From Verrucomicrobiia bacterium (GTDB lineage Bacteria > Verrucomicrobiota > Verrucomicrobiia > Verrucomicrobiales > DEV007), in NCBI GenBank assembly GCA_020439945.1, contig JAGRPB010000016.1:1-46596 (forward strand): a DNA stretch of 46,596 bases, written 5' to 3'. The position numbers and the translations under genes are program-made. Below, piece by piece: positions 9,665 through 17,800 of this stretch. Numbering within the stretch: position 1 is the stretch's first letter; each line of letters begins with the position of its first letter. Under the pieces are notes generated by a model that made no database searches, was not told where the DNA came from, and was given only the letters and a program-made list of their open reading frames with translations.

Positions 9665-10315
9665 TCAGGCTTGCGGTTCCAGCCCCAGTTTTGCGAGCAC
9701 CTCGGGCGGAGGTCCGGTCCACTCGGCCACGGCGACGTTGCCGCGGTAGCCGAGGTCCTTCATGCCTTCCGGTGTGGTGTAGTAGCCGCCGGCAATCAAG
9801 TCGCGGAGGCGTCGGAAAAAGCTGCCGGGAAAAGCTTTGCGATCCTTTTTCGCGAGGATCGAAAGGTCGCGGCAGATCGCGAATTGAGCATTGCCATCGA
9901 GGGATACGAAGTCCTTTTCGCCCTGGCGGCCGGCTTCCTCGTCGAGCCAGTCGAGGCCTTTCAAGATCGCATTACGATCCGTTTTCTGGCCGGGATAGGG
10001 CGAACTGATCCACTCATCGACGAAGTCGTGAACTCCCAGCGAAGACGCGCTCGGAGACGTGTCGTCCGTCGGCATGATGAGGTCGCAGAGCACAATCATG
10101 GTCGCCCGTTGAGCATCGGAAAAGGTCAACGGCCAGAGGTCGCCTGGCTGATAGACACGCTGGAGATCGGGATCGGGCCCATAGCCTTTTCCACCGGGAG
10201 CTTTTGCTGAGTCGGAAGAAGCATCCTGCCCGCTCCCTATCAGCGGCATCGAGGCCGCCGCTGAAGAAATCCATTTCAGCGCCACCCGTCGATCAATTCG
10301 TTTCATTTCGCTCAT
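9665..10315 (-). CDS. Gluconate 2-dehydrogenase subunit 3-like protein
   Basis: 216 residues. The N-terminus carries a twin-arginine-like signal (RIDRRVALKWISSAAASMP) followed by the subunit-3 fold: WPLTFSDAQRATMIVLCDLIMPTDDTSPSAS, VHDFVDEWISSPYP, GYYTTPEGMKDLGYRG. In this family the protein partners a GMC-type FAD dehydrogenase, helps its export and may pass electrons to a cytochrome. The GMC partner lies directly upstream, separated by an array of heptamers, so the two form an operon. No cytochrome subunit is adjacent, so the electron acceptor is unknown. The start could also be the ATG at 10306. Confidence 0.9.
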   Translation of the reverse strand: MSEMKRIDRRVALKWISSAAASMPLIGSGQDASSDSAKAPGGKGYGPDPDLQRVYQPGDLWPLTFSDAQRATMIVLCDLIMPTDDTSPSASSLGVHDFVDEWISSPYPGQKTDRNAILKGLDWLDEEAGRQGEKDFVSLDGNAQFAICRDLSILAKKDRKAFPGSFFRRLRDLIAGGYYTTPEGMKDLGYRGNVAVAEWTGPPPEVLAKLGLEPQA

Positions 10316-10318
10316 TAG

Positions 10319-10353
10319 AAAAACTGACCACTAATTGCCGATCACCGATTACT
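10319..10353 (-). repeat. Degenerate heptamer array 1 (AGTGATA-like)
   Basis: On the minus strand five 7-nt units follow each other exactly: AGTAATC, GGTGATC, GGCAATT, AGTGGTC, AGTTTTT. The first unit begins at the third base of the TGA stop of the GMC gene (10353-10355), and the array fills almost the whole spacer to the next gene's start at 10315. Confidence 0.65.
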
Positions 10354-12170
10354 CAAACATCTCCGCGTTTCATGTCCTCCATCAAGCGTTCCGCCGCCCG
10401 CCAGGCCAGGGCCATGATCGTGAGCGTCGGATTCTTGTCGGCCGTCCCGGGAAACACCGCGCCATCGGCGACGATCAGGTTGGGAACCTCCCAGACCCGG
10501 CTCCAGCGATCGGTCACCGAGTCCGCCGCCTTCTTGCCCATCACCGCGCCGCCGACTTCGTGAATCGTCTTCCCACCTTCCTTGACCGCCTTCAGGGGAT
10601 CCTCGGTGTCGGGTGGGCGAGTGAAGCGTCCGCCCATCGCGTCGAGAATGGCGGCCATGGTCTCCTGCTGATGGACGACCTGCTTCAGTTCGTCGTCGGA
10701 GAACTTCCAGTGAAAGCGAAGCACGGGAATACCCCAGCGATCCTTTTTCTCCGGATCGAGTTCGGCGAAGCAATCGTCATTCGCCGCCATCGCTCCCTGC
10801 CCGCCGATGCCCTGGAACGAGCCGTAGTAGCGGCGCGCTTCCTCCTTGAGCTGCTTGCCGAAGGGAATGCCTTCCGCCTCGGAAACGGCATCGAAACTCT
10901 TGCCGGTGCTGAGGCTCGGCAGCTTGCGACCGCTCACCGTGAGCAGTTTGTAACCTCCGGAAAATCCGAGTTTCCCGGCGAGGAGTTCCTTCACTTTCTG
11001 AAATGGCAGGTAGGCCTGCTGCCCGACCACGCCGTCCTCATTGTGGAGCGGCAGGTTTTCCAGCGCCGGAATCTGGGCGGAGAAACTGCTGCTGACGGAA
11101 TCGGTCAGGTACTTCCCGACCTTGCCGTTGGCATTGCCAATGCCCTCGGGAAACGTTTTCGATTTCGAGTTGAGCAGGAGCCGCACGCTTTCCTGCGAAC
11201 TGGCCGCGAGAACGACCGTGCGACCCTTCGCGTGATGCTCGCCGCCATTCACCTTGTCGATGAAAATGACCCCGGTCGCCTTGCCCTCGTCGTTGACCGT
11301 GACTTCGCGCGCCATGGCATTGGGAAGAACATCGAGGTTTCCCGTCTTCAGCGCGGGCCGGAGAAAGACAGTCATCGAATCGAAGGCGGCCCCGATGGCG
11401 CAGCCGCGATGGCAGTCGGTGGCGAAAAAGCATTTCGCCCGCATCCGCATGTTCTCGGCGAGGAGCTTCTGGGCCTTGGCGTTGCTCGGATGCAGCTTCG
11501 CGGGAACGCGGTCGGCGTCCTGGGTTTTCGTCAGCACGGCGCGATGCACCGGGACCACCTCGAGGCCGAGTTTTTTCTTGGCCCGATCCCTGGCCAGCAA
11601 TTCCCCGGCCCGGAACTTGGGCGGCGGCAGCAGCACGCCCGGAGACGAGTCGGGTGAGTTTTCCATTCCTTCGTTCGCTCCGAAGATTCCGGCGATCATC
11701 TCGACCTTGTCGTAGTAGGGCGCCAGTTCGTCGTAGGAGATTGGCCAGTCCAGCCCGACACCCTGGCGGGTTCGGGTTTCGAAATCATAGGGACCATTGC
11801 GCAGGGAGACCCGCCCCCAGTGGTTGGTGCGCCCGCCCATCATCCGCTGGCGCCACCAGAAGAACTCGCGCTTCTCCGCGTCGCTCGCGTTGGTGTAAGG
11901 CTCACCCGGCATTTCCCAACCCGACTCGACCGAGTGATCGTAGAAACCGTACTGCTTGTCCGGCGTACTCTCCGCCCGAAGCGGCGCCATGTTCGGCGTG
12001 TGAAACATGGCCACCTCGCGCGTCGGATCGACCATGCGGCCGGCCTCGATCACGAGCACCTTCAATCCCTCCATCGCCATCAGGTAGGCGACCTGACCAC
12101 CGCCGGCTCCGGAACCGATGATGACGGCGTCGTAGCTTTCCTTGAGATCTTCAGGGGCGATGACGGGCAT
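10353..12170 (-). CDS. GMC-family FAD oxidoreductase (gluconate dehydrogenase large-subunit type)
   Basis: 605 residues from the ATG at 12170, which places the Rossmann FAD motif (DAVIIGSGAGGG) at residues 14-25, as usual; a longer in-frame extension upstream lacks family similarity. Other GMC hallmarks are GGRTNHWGR near residue 110, CHRGCAIGAAFDSMT in the middle, and the C-terminal HEVGGAVMGKKAADS ... GTADKNPTLTIMALAWRAAE with a His and an Asn at catalytic-type positions. The family oxidises sugar or alcohol hydroxyls. There is no signal peptide on this protein, which fits co-export with the Tat-signal-bearing subunit 3 encoded next. Within this island it may oxidise monosaccharides released by the hydrolases (inference). 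Confidence 0.93.
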   Translation of the reverse strand: MPVIAPEDLKESYDAVIIGSGAGGGQVAYLMAMEGLKVLVIEAGRMVDPTREVAMFHTPNMAPLRAESTPDKQYGFYDHSVESGWEMPGEPYTNASDAEKREFFWWRQRMMGGRTNHWGRVSLRNGPYDFETRTRQGVGLDWPISYDELAPYYDKVEMIAGIFGANEGMENSPDSSPGVLLPPPKFRAGELLARDRAKKKLGLEVVPVHRAVLTKTQDADRVPAKLHPSNAKAQKLLAENMRMRAKCFFATDCHRGCAIGAAFDSMTVFLRPALKTGNLDVLPNAMAREVTVNDEGKATGVIFIDKVNGGEHHAKGRTVVLAASSQESVRLLLNSKSKTFPEGIGNANGKVGKYLTDSVSSSFSAQIPALENLPLHNEDGVVGQQAYLPFQKVKELLAGKLGFSGGYKLLTVSGRKLPSLSTGKSFDAVSEAEGIPFGKQLKEEARRYYGSFQGIGGQGAMAANDDCFAELDPEKKDRWGIPVLRFHWKFSDDELKQVVHQQETMAAILDAMGGRFTRPPDTEDPLKAVKEGGKTIHEVGGAVMGKKAADSVTDRWSRVWEVPNLIVADGAVFPGTADKNPTLTIMALAWRAAERLMEDMKRGDV

Positions 12171-12315
12171 GGGGTTGAACAAGTTTCTTCGGCGATCACA
12201 GCAAACCAAACACAAGATCGCAAGCATTGGGGCTCCCGATTGACGCAAGTCAATGAAGGGCTACTGCAGAAAAATCTTCTTGGCTTAGAAAAGACGGTTT
12301 CTCATAAAGCTGTCC

Positions 12316-12531
12316 ATGCTGGAACTTGCCGCGCTCATTGCTGTTAGCATCATTATGGGAAAAGTCGCCGCTCAGAGCGATTGCCATGGGGTAGTCTGGG
12401 GGCTGATAACTGCTATGATTTGCGTGGCCTGTCTATTCTTGATCCCTCTGCCTCTGCTTCGGATTATCATTGCGACCGTGGTCTCGTTCGCTGCTCTATT
12501 TCTTTATCGTCTGCGATCATCACCGTATTGA
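12316..12531 (+). CDS. Small two-helix membrane protein, hypothetical
   Basis: 71 residues with two hydrophobic segments, about residues 2-20 and 29-60, and a short basic tail. The layout (a first helix, then a polar stretch before WGLIT and the second helix) resembles small uncharacterised membrane proteins. It is the only plausible gene in the 443 nt between the GMC and ceramidase-like genes. Sampled lines here are about 53% G+C, below the surroundings. No clear ribosome-binding site is visible, and no function can be assigned. Confidence 0.5.
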   Translation: MLELAALIAVSIIMGKVAAQSDCHGVVWGLITAMICVACLFLIPLPLLRIIIATVVSFAALFLYRLRSSPY

Positions 12532-12613
12532 CGGAGTCATTCAGTGGCGATCAGAGCGTATGATCGGATTCAGCAGGACATTGATCGCAACGCAGTTTGT
12601 TTTCATCAGTTGA

Positions 12614-14059
12614 TCAATTAACCATCTTGAGTTCCCCCAGCATCTCCAGCAGGTTCTTTGTCAGGATGTCGGAGGCTTCTTCCTGGAAACGCGCCGAGCT
12701 CAGCCAGGTCTCGTAGCCGCCGAGTTGGTGCTGATTCGGCGGCGGCAGGTAGCCGTGGCTGCCGTTGGCCTGCTCGATGAGAAAGGTATGGGGAAAAGGG
12801 CTCTTCTCCTTGATCTCGAGACCGATCTCCACCAGCACCTCGAAGGGCATGGAGACGATGGCCTGGTCGCCGATGCGAATGGCCTGGATCAGGACCGGCA
12901 ACGGTTCGGGGCGATCCGCGCCGGAGTATTCCAGAGTCAGGGTGACGTTGTTGTCGGAACGGCTGTTGATCTCGTTGCGTTCCTTCCGGGTCAGTTCGAG
13001 CAGAGCCGTGGCCTGTTTGACCATATCCTCGGAGGGCTCGCGGTATTCGAGCGGAACCTCTCGTTGGCGGATGGCGATGACAGGATTCTCCTCGTAAGTC
13101 TCGATCTTCTTCACCGCGCGCCAGGCGGCGTCGGCCGCTTTCGCGGCCACGATGCGGATCTGTTCGTAGGGAGCGCGCGGGGGGCGGGTGCTGTTGAAGT
13201 CGATGTTGTTGATGTCCCCGGCGGCGCCATTGGTCATGAAAGCGACGAAATTTTCCGGCGGATTGCCGCCGAGGCGATAGGGCATGACGCGGGCGAATTC
13301 ACCGAAGTAGTCGGCCGAGGCCATCCCGACTACCTTGCCGTCCTCCTCCACGACTTTGGGAATTCCGCCGACGTAGTGGAGCGCCCAATTGGCCACCAGC
13401 CCGAGTGGTCGATTCTTCCGCGTGCGGATGTCGACGACGCAGACCTCGGGATCGACCGGACCGGCGGGTTTCACCAGGTTCTGGCGCGGCGCGTTGGTGC
13501 GGACCTGGTCGTAGCCGCCGAGCGGATTCTTGTCCATGGTGCCTTCCTTGAGAAACCAGCGTCGGTTGTAGACCTCGGTGGACTCCTGGTCGGACGCGTA
13601 GCCGACTTCAGCAGGTTCGAGCGATTGGATCGCCTCGATCAAAGCCTGGGCCATGCCTTCGTTTCGTTTCTTCTCGTAAGCGATGCGACCCGGCGAGGTG
13701 TCGCCACCTTTCGGAGCACTGTGGGTATGCGTGCCGGAAATCAGCATCTCCTCCGGTTTCCAGCCCGTCTTCTCGGCGGCGATGCGCTTGGCCTCGTCGG
13801 TTTCCTCCCGCCCCGTGCCGATGGCGTCAATCAAGGCGATGGCGACGCGTCCTTCGCCGTTTTGCAGCGCGACGGCGCGGACGTGAAGGGGATCGTGCAC
13901 GTATTTCGACGGTCCCGAGCGCAACTGCATGGGGAACACGTCCGGGGTGATATCGACGGCCGAAGCGCCTGCCTGGAGGCCGGCCGGTTTGTCTTCCGCC
14001 AAGGCGGCCGTCGAAACGGTGAGAAGCGAGGTGAGGAAAAGTGCGGGGATTCGTTTCAT
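12614..14059 (-). CDS. Neutral/alkaline ceramidase-like secreted hydrolase
   Basis: 481 residues from the ATG at 14059 with a signal peptide (MKRIPALFLTSLLTVSTAALA). The N-terminal ceramidase domain is recognisable: AGASAVDITPD, the zinc-ligand motif SGTHTHSAP (residues 108-116), NWALHYVGG and MTNGAAGDINN. The C-terminus has the family-like GYLPPPNQHQLGGYE. Neutral ceramidases cleave the amide of ceramide, but bacterial homologues inside sulfatase clusters are usually of unknown substrate and may act on other amides or esters. It lies 10 nt downstream of the second DUF4838 gene on the same strand, forming an operon with that gene and a sulfatase. Confidence 0.88.
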   Translation of the reverse strand: MKRIPALFLTSLLTVSTAALAEDKPAGLQAGASAVDITPDVFPMQLRSGPSKYVHDPLHVRAVALQNGEGRVAIALIDAIGTGREETDEAKRIAAEKTGWKPEEMLISGTHTHSAPKGGDTSPGRIAYEKKRNEGMAQALIEAIQSLEPAEVGYASDQESTEVYNRRWFLKEGTMDKNPLGGYDQVRTNAPRQNLVKPAGPVDPEVCVVDIRTRKNRPLGLVANWALHYVGGIPKVVEEDGKVVGMASADYFGEFARVMPYRLGGNPPENFVAFMTNGAAGDINNIDFNSTRPPRAPYEQIRIVAAKAADAAWRAVKKIETYEENPVIAIRQREVPLEYREPSEDMVKQATALLELTRKERNEINSRSDNNVTLTLEYSGADRPEPLPVLIQAIRIGDQAIVSMPFEVLVEIGLEIKEKSPFPHTFLIEQANGSHGYLPPPNQHQLGGYETWLSSARFQEEASDILTKNLLEMLGELKMVN

Positions 14060-14069
14060 AGTAAGGGGG

Positions 14070-16082
14070 TCAGTTCTGGTCGAGATCGTCGGGTCCTTTC
14101 GGGTTCTTTTTCCACTTCCGATTGGGGTGATCCGGATGGAGTCCCGCCATGCGATCGGTCGTCGGACGGACGGGACCCCAGTTGATGGCATAGGGATCTC
14201 CGGAGGCGTTGGCTTCGACGTCCCGCCACAAGGCCTCGACCTCGCTTCGCAAAGTCTCGTCGGGTTTCTGCCAGTAGGTCTTCATGCGTCGGGCGATCTC
14301 CATCAGGAGCCGGCTGTGTTCGAGCCCCGTGGTCACGAACGCGACCCGCTTCGCGTAGATCCCTTCTCCCTGGTTGCCGGCGTTCGCGGCGGCGCGATCG
14401 AGCAGCTCGCGGCAGGTACCGAGCAATTCGGGCGAGTAAAGCCTGGAGAAATTCCGGGGATCCGTTTCGAGTCCATACTCACTCACGTAAGCCGAGCGTG
14501 CCTTTTCCAGTTTCTCGAAATAGGACCGAATCTCTTCCGACGAAGGACCGAATCCCCGCTGGTAGTAGTCGCCGAGAATCGCGTCCGGATCAGCGTCGGG
14601 ATTCCATACGGTTTGCGCCATCAGGTAATACTGCGGTCCCTGGGTGGCCCAGTGTTCCCAGACCGAATCGATGTAGATGCCGACGCAATGTGCATTCGCC
14701 ACCGCCTTGATATCAGCGATCGTCTGCGTCGTGGTCAGGTCGGGCAGGCCCTGTTGCCAGCCGGCCGGACTCCCGGTGTTGGGTCGCCACATCAGGTGAG
14801 GCGAAATCCTGCCCCAGCCGTCGAACTGCTCGCGGTAGGTGTCCCCGCGGGTCGATCCGCGATCGACCAGTCCCGTTCTGCCCAGGAAGTTGGCCACGCT
14901 GGAAATGATCACGTTGTCCGCCGGTCGCGCCTTAACAGGAACCGGGCGTGAGTGGCCGTAGGACATCATGAGCACGTAGTAGTCCTTGTCCGGATAGCGT
15001 TCCGACAGCAGGGCGCCGAGCCGATTCGCGAAGGTCACATCACGGTCCGAGAGGGCGGGGCGCTCTTCGTGGACGCCTTTCCAGTGAAAGAGTCGCGGTT
15101 CGCCGTTGGGATGATCCCAGGCCGAGCATTGCTCGCAGACGCAGTGCCCGCTGGCCCAGCCGTCATTGGGCGACGCATTGAAGACCCGCTGGTTGGGATC
15201 CACGGCGAGTTGCTCGGCGACGTCCTTCAGCCACAGCTCCCACACCTTTGGATTCGATTCGCACAACTTGGCGGTTCGGGGATTGGGAAAGCCGCTCCGG
15301 GTGCCGTCGGGCTGAAGCGCGAAGATCTCCGGGTACTTCTCGTGGTAGCGCTCCCACCAGTCGCCGAAACCGTGGCCACCGCCCATCTCCAGGGAGTCGA
15401 GCTGGAGTCGCTGCTTCCGTGTCCAGTCGTGGGCGCGACCGTAGCCCTTGTTGCCGAGCGAGGAGAAATTGAAGACACCGCCCCGCGATCGGATCCGGGG
15501 ATGGAAGCGATACTCGAAGGGTGCGAAGGAGATCGTGTCCCGCTTTTCGAGATCCTCGCCGAGTTCCCCCGGCCACAGCCAGCGGACGCCGAGTTGATCC
15601 TGGAGAAACGTGTAGACCGCATTGACGGTGCCGTATTCCAGTTGGCGCCCCTCGATCTTCTCGTCGATTCCCTCGACCACCAGCCGATCCGGATCCCAAC
15701 GATCGCGACCGGCGATGACGAGATGGTTCTCGTTGGCCGCGATCAGGATTTCTTCCGGATGGGTGAAGTCGAAATTCGTGTCCGGAAAGAGCTTCTTTAA
15801 GACCGGCTGATAACCGACCCAGATGGCGTGTTCGGGCAGGGGGTTCGGCGTGCCCTCGAGAATCTCGGGGCGCGCGTCGCCGACTTTCTCAACGTAATCG
15901 GCCAGGGTGTCCGCGGCTTCACGGGTGAAGGGAGGCGCGTTCTCGAAAACCACGATGGGAGCCTCGCTGACCCCGTTTCGGACCAAGGTCAGATCATCGG
16001 ACAGACCGTCGTGGATCGACATCCACAGTGCCGTGAGCGATGCGATGGCACCAGCGAGACGGGAGAAAAAGTTCCCTTTCAT
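14070..16082 (-). CDS. Secreted DUF4838 protein (short form)
   Basis: 670 residues from the ATG at 16082, 19 nt after the upstream sulfatase stop. The N-terminus is an export signal (FFSRLAGAIASLTALW). A GH67/GH20-like N-terminal domain is followed by the DUF4838 core with FNASPNDGWASGHCVCEQC (residues about 300-320), DYYVLMMSYGHSR and IYIDSVWEHWATQGPQYYL. It is shorter than the DUF4838 protein at 1861-5184 and lacks the CBM9-like and TPR-like tail, so the two probably differ in substrate presentation or anchoring. It is expected to act on a glycan outside the cytoplasm; the chemistry is unproven. It is the middle gene of a sulfatase-DUF4838-ceramidase-like operon. Confidence 0.88.
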   Translation of the reverse strand: MKGNFFSRLAGAIASLTALWMSIHDGLSDDLTLVRNGVSEAPIVVFENAPPFTREAADTLADYVEKVGDARPEILEGTPNPLPEHAIWVGYQPVLKKLFPDTNFDFTHPEEILIAANENHLVIAGRDRWDPDRLVVEGIDEKIEGRQLEYGTVNAVYTFLQDQLGVRWLWPGELGEDLEKRDTISFAPFEYRFHPRIRSRGGVFNFSSLGNKGYGRAHDWTRKQRLQLDSLEMGGGHGFGDWWERYHEKYPEIFALQPDGTRSGFPNPRTAKLCESNPKVWELWLKDVAEQLAVDPNQRVFNASPNDGWASGHCVCEQCSAWDHPNGEPRLFHWKGVHEERPALSDRDVTFANRLGALLSERYPDKDYYVLMMSYGHSRPVPVKARPADNVIISSVANFLGRTGLVDRGSTRGDTYREQFDGWGRISPHLMWRPNTGSPAGWQQGLPDLTTTQTIADIKAVANAHCVGIYIDSVWEHWATQGPQYYLMAQTVWNPDADPDAILGDYYQRGFGPSSEEIRSYFEKLEKARSAYVSEYGLETDPRNFSRLYSPELLGTCRELLDRAAANAGNQGEGIYAKRVAFVTTGLEHSRLLMEIARRMKTYWQKPDETLRSEVEALWRDVEANASGDPYAINWGPVRPTTDRMAGLHPDHPNRKWKKNPKGPDDLDQN

Positions 16083-16101
16083 GCGAGGTCGAGTCGGGCC
16101 A

Positions 16102-17625
16102 TCACTTCGCGGTCGAATCCTTGTCCAGAACCGGGATCGCGAAAGTCTCCGACGGAACACGCTCGGTTTTCATCAGCTTTTCGATCTTCGCCAGGATCTC
16201 CGGATTTTCGGCGGCAACGTCCTTCGATTCCGACACGTCATTCTGGAGATCGTAGAGTTCGGTCTTCACCGCGATGTCCGCGGGACTTTTCTTACCGCGA
16301 GGAAGAAGGTCCTGGCGGATTCCCTTCCAGCGATCGCCCAGCCAGACGGCCTGCTGCCCGCCGTAGCCGCCGAACTCGCGATAGAGAAACTCGCGGTCAG
16401 GCTGCTCTTGTCCCATCAAAGTGGGAACGAGGCTAATGCCGTCGAGGCCCTCCGGGAGATCGCCAGTCGCTCCCGTCAGTTCGGCGAGAGTCGGCATCCA
16501 GTCTTCAAAGCCGGTGATGAAATCCGACACGCTTCCGGCCTCCACTTTTCCGGGCCAGCGCACGATCAGGGGCACCCGAACGCCGCCTTCGTAGAGAGAA
16601 CCTTTCAGGCCCCGGAGCGGTCCGACACTGTCGAAAAACACGTAGTCCACCTCGTCGCCGAGATGCGTGGTGCCATTGTCCGAGGTGAAAACGACAATGG
16701 TGTTTTCCGTCAGTTCCAATTCATCGAGCAAATCGAGCACCCTGCCGACATTGCTGTCCATGCGACTGATCATGGCCGCGTAGGCCGCCCGGGGAGTGAA
16801 GTGCGGAGTGTAGCCTCCCTTGGTGCGGGTGAAAGGCGGGTCGTGCCATTTCTCCTCCAGGTACGGCTTCAGGTCTTCGTCCGGCACGTGGAGCGCCACG
16901 TGGGGAATGATGGTCGGGTAATAACAGAAAAACGGTTCGTCCTTGTGCTGGCGAATGAAATTCAGCACCGCCTGGTTGATCTGGTCGGGGGCGTAGTCCG
17001 TGCCCTTGAAGCTGTCGTAGCTGTGCGGGTCATTTGGATCGGCACCCTCGGGCAGACTGGCGTGGCCCGGAACCGGTGGGTTGTTGTCCAGCGACACCTT
17101 GTCGTTGTCGCTCCAGAGATAGTCCGTGTAGTAGCTGTGAGCGTGGGACTGGCAGTTGTAGCCGAAGAAACGATCGAAGCCCTGCTTCGTGGGATTTCCC
17201 GTGGACCACACATTGCCCAGTCCCCACTTCCCGAAGGCGCCGGTGACGTAGCCTTCCTGCTTCAGGACCTCAGCGATCGTCACCTCCTCGGCGGGCAGGG
17301 GATGCTGGCCTTCCGGTTCGCCCAGCGGAATCATCGACCGGTTGTTGCGCACCTCGGCATGACCCGGGTGCTTGCCCGTCATCAGCACGCAGCGCGACGG
17401 GGCGCAAACGGCGTTGCCGCAATAGTTGCGGGTGAAGCGCATCCCTTCGGCGGCCAGGGCATCGATGTGCGGCGTGCGGATTTTCCCCTGTCCGTAGCAA
17501 CCGAGTTCTGCATAACCGAGGTCATCGGCCATGATGAAGAGAATGTTCGGTTTGTCCGCGGAAAAGGCGGAGGCTGCCAGGGAAATCACCGCGCCGGCGG
17601 CGAGAAAGAGGGATCTCAGAGACAT
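16102..17625 (-). CDS. Secreted S1-type sulfatase (CAPSR)
   Basis: 507 residues from the ATG at 17625 with a signal peptide (MSLRSLFLAAGAVISLAAS). The sulfatase fold is complete: ILFIMADDLGYAELGCYG, the formylglycine motif C-A-P-S-R with Cys74, FGKWGLGN, FTSDNGTTHLG and GSLYEGGVRVPLIVRWPG. The length is normal for a single-domain S1 sulfatase. It is predicted to remove sulfate esters from a glycan after Cys74 has been converted by a formylglycine-generating enzyme, which is not encoded in the window. First gene of a leftward operon with the DUF4838 and ceramidase-like genes, and divergent from another sulfatase starting at 17801. Confidence 0.96.
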   Translation of the reverse strand: MSLRSLFLAAGAVISLAASAFSADKPNILFIMADDLGYAELGCYGQGKIRTPHIDALAAEGMRFTRNYCGNAVCAPSRCVLMTGKHPGHAEVRNNRSMIPLGEPEGQHPLPAEEVTIAEVLKQEGYVTGAFGKWGLGNVWSTGNPTKQGFDRFFGYNCQSHAHSYYTDYLWSDNDKVSLDNNPPVPGHASLPEGADPNDPHSYDSFKGTDYAPDQINQAVLNFIRQHKDEPFFCYYPTIIPHVALHVPDEDLKPYLEEKWHDPPFTRTKGGYTPHFTPRAAYAAMISRMDSNVGRVLDLLDELELTENTIVVFTSDNGTTHLGDEVDYVFFDSVGPLRGLKGSLYEGGVRVPLIVRWPGKVEAGSVSDFITGFEDWMPTLAELTGATGDLPEGLDGISLVPTLMGQEQPDREFLYREFGGYGGQQAVWLGDRWKGIRQDLLPRGKKSPADIAVKTELYDLQNDVSESKDVAAENPEILAKIEKLMKTERVPSETFAIPVLDKDSTAK

Positions 17626-17751
17626 GCCGGCAGTATTACCGGCGCAGCGGGTGGTGAACAATAACGCGATGCGGTATGACGAAAGAAAGCGCGTAGACCC
17701 GGGCAGGGCTGCCGCGACGGGAGTCGCTGGCCTACGAATGAAAACGCTGGG

Positions 17752-17790
17752 CGATCAAAGAGGGTTGAATCGCGGACCCAACCCTGTCTA
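17752..17790. repeat. Dispersed GATC/ACCCTGT element, copy B
   Basis: GATCAAAGAGGGTTGA, then TCGCGGACC, then CAACCCTGTC, an imperfect palindrome with AGGGTT / AACCCT arms. It ends 10 nt before the ATG of the rightward sulfatase, between two divergent sulfatase genes. A TTGAAT ... TACTCT spacing of 18 nt inside it is promoter-like, but the other copies do not keep it. Confidence 0.7.
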
Positions 17791-17800
17791 CTCTCGTGTC

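Noticed and set aside
17752..17795. Dispersed element as the sulfatase promoter
   Set aside because: A TTGAAT/TACTCT spacing exists only in copy B; the other copies lack a matching -10, so a general promoter role is not supported.
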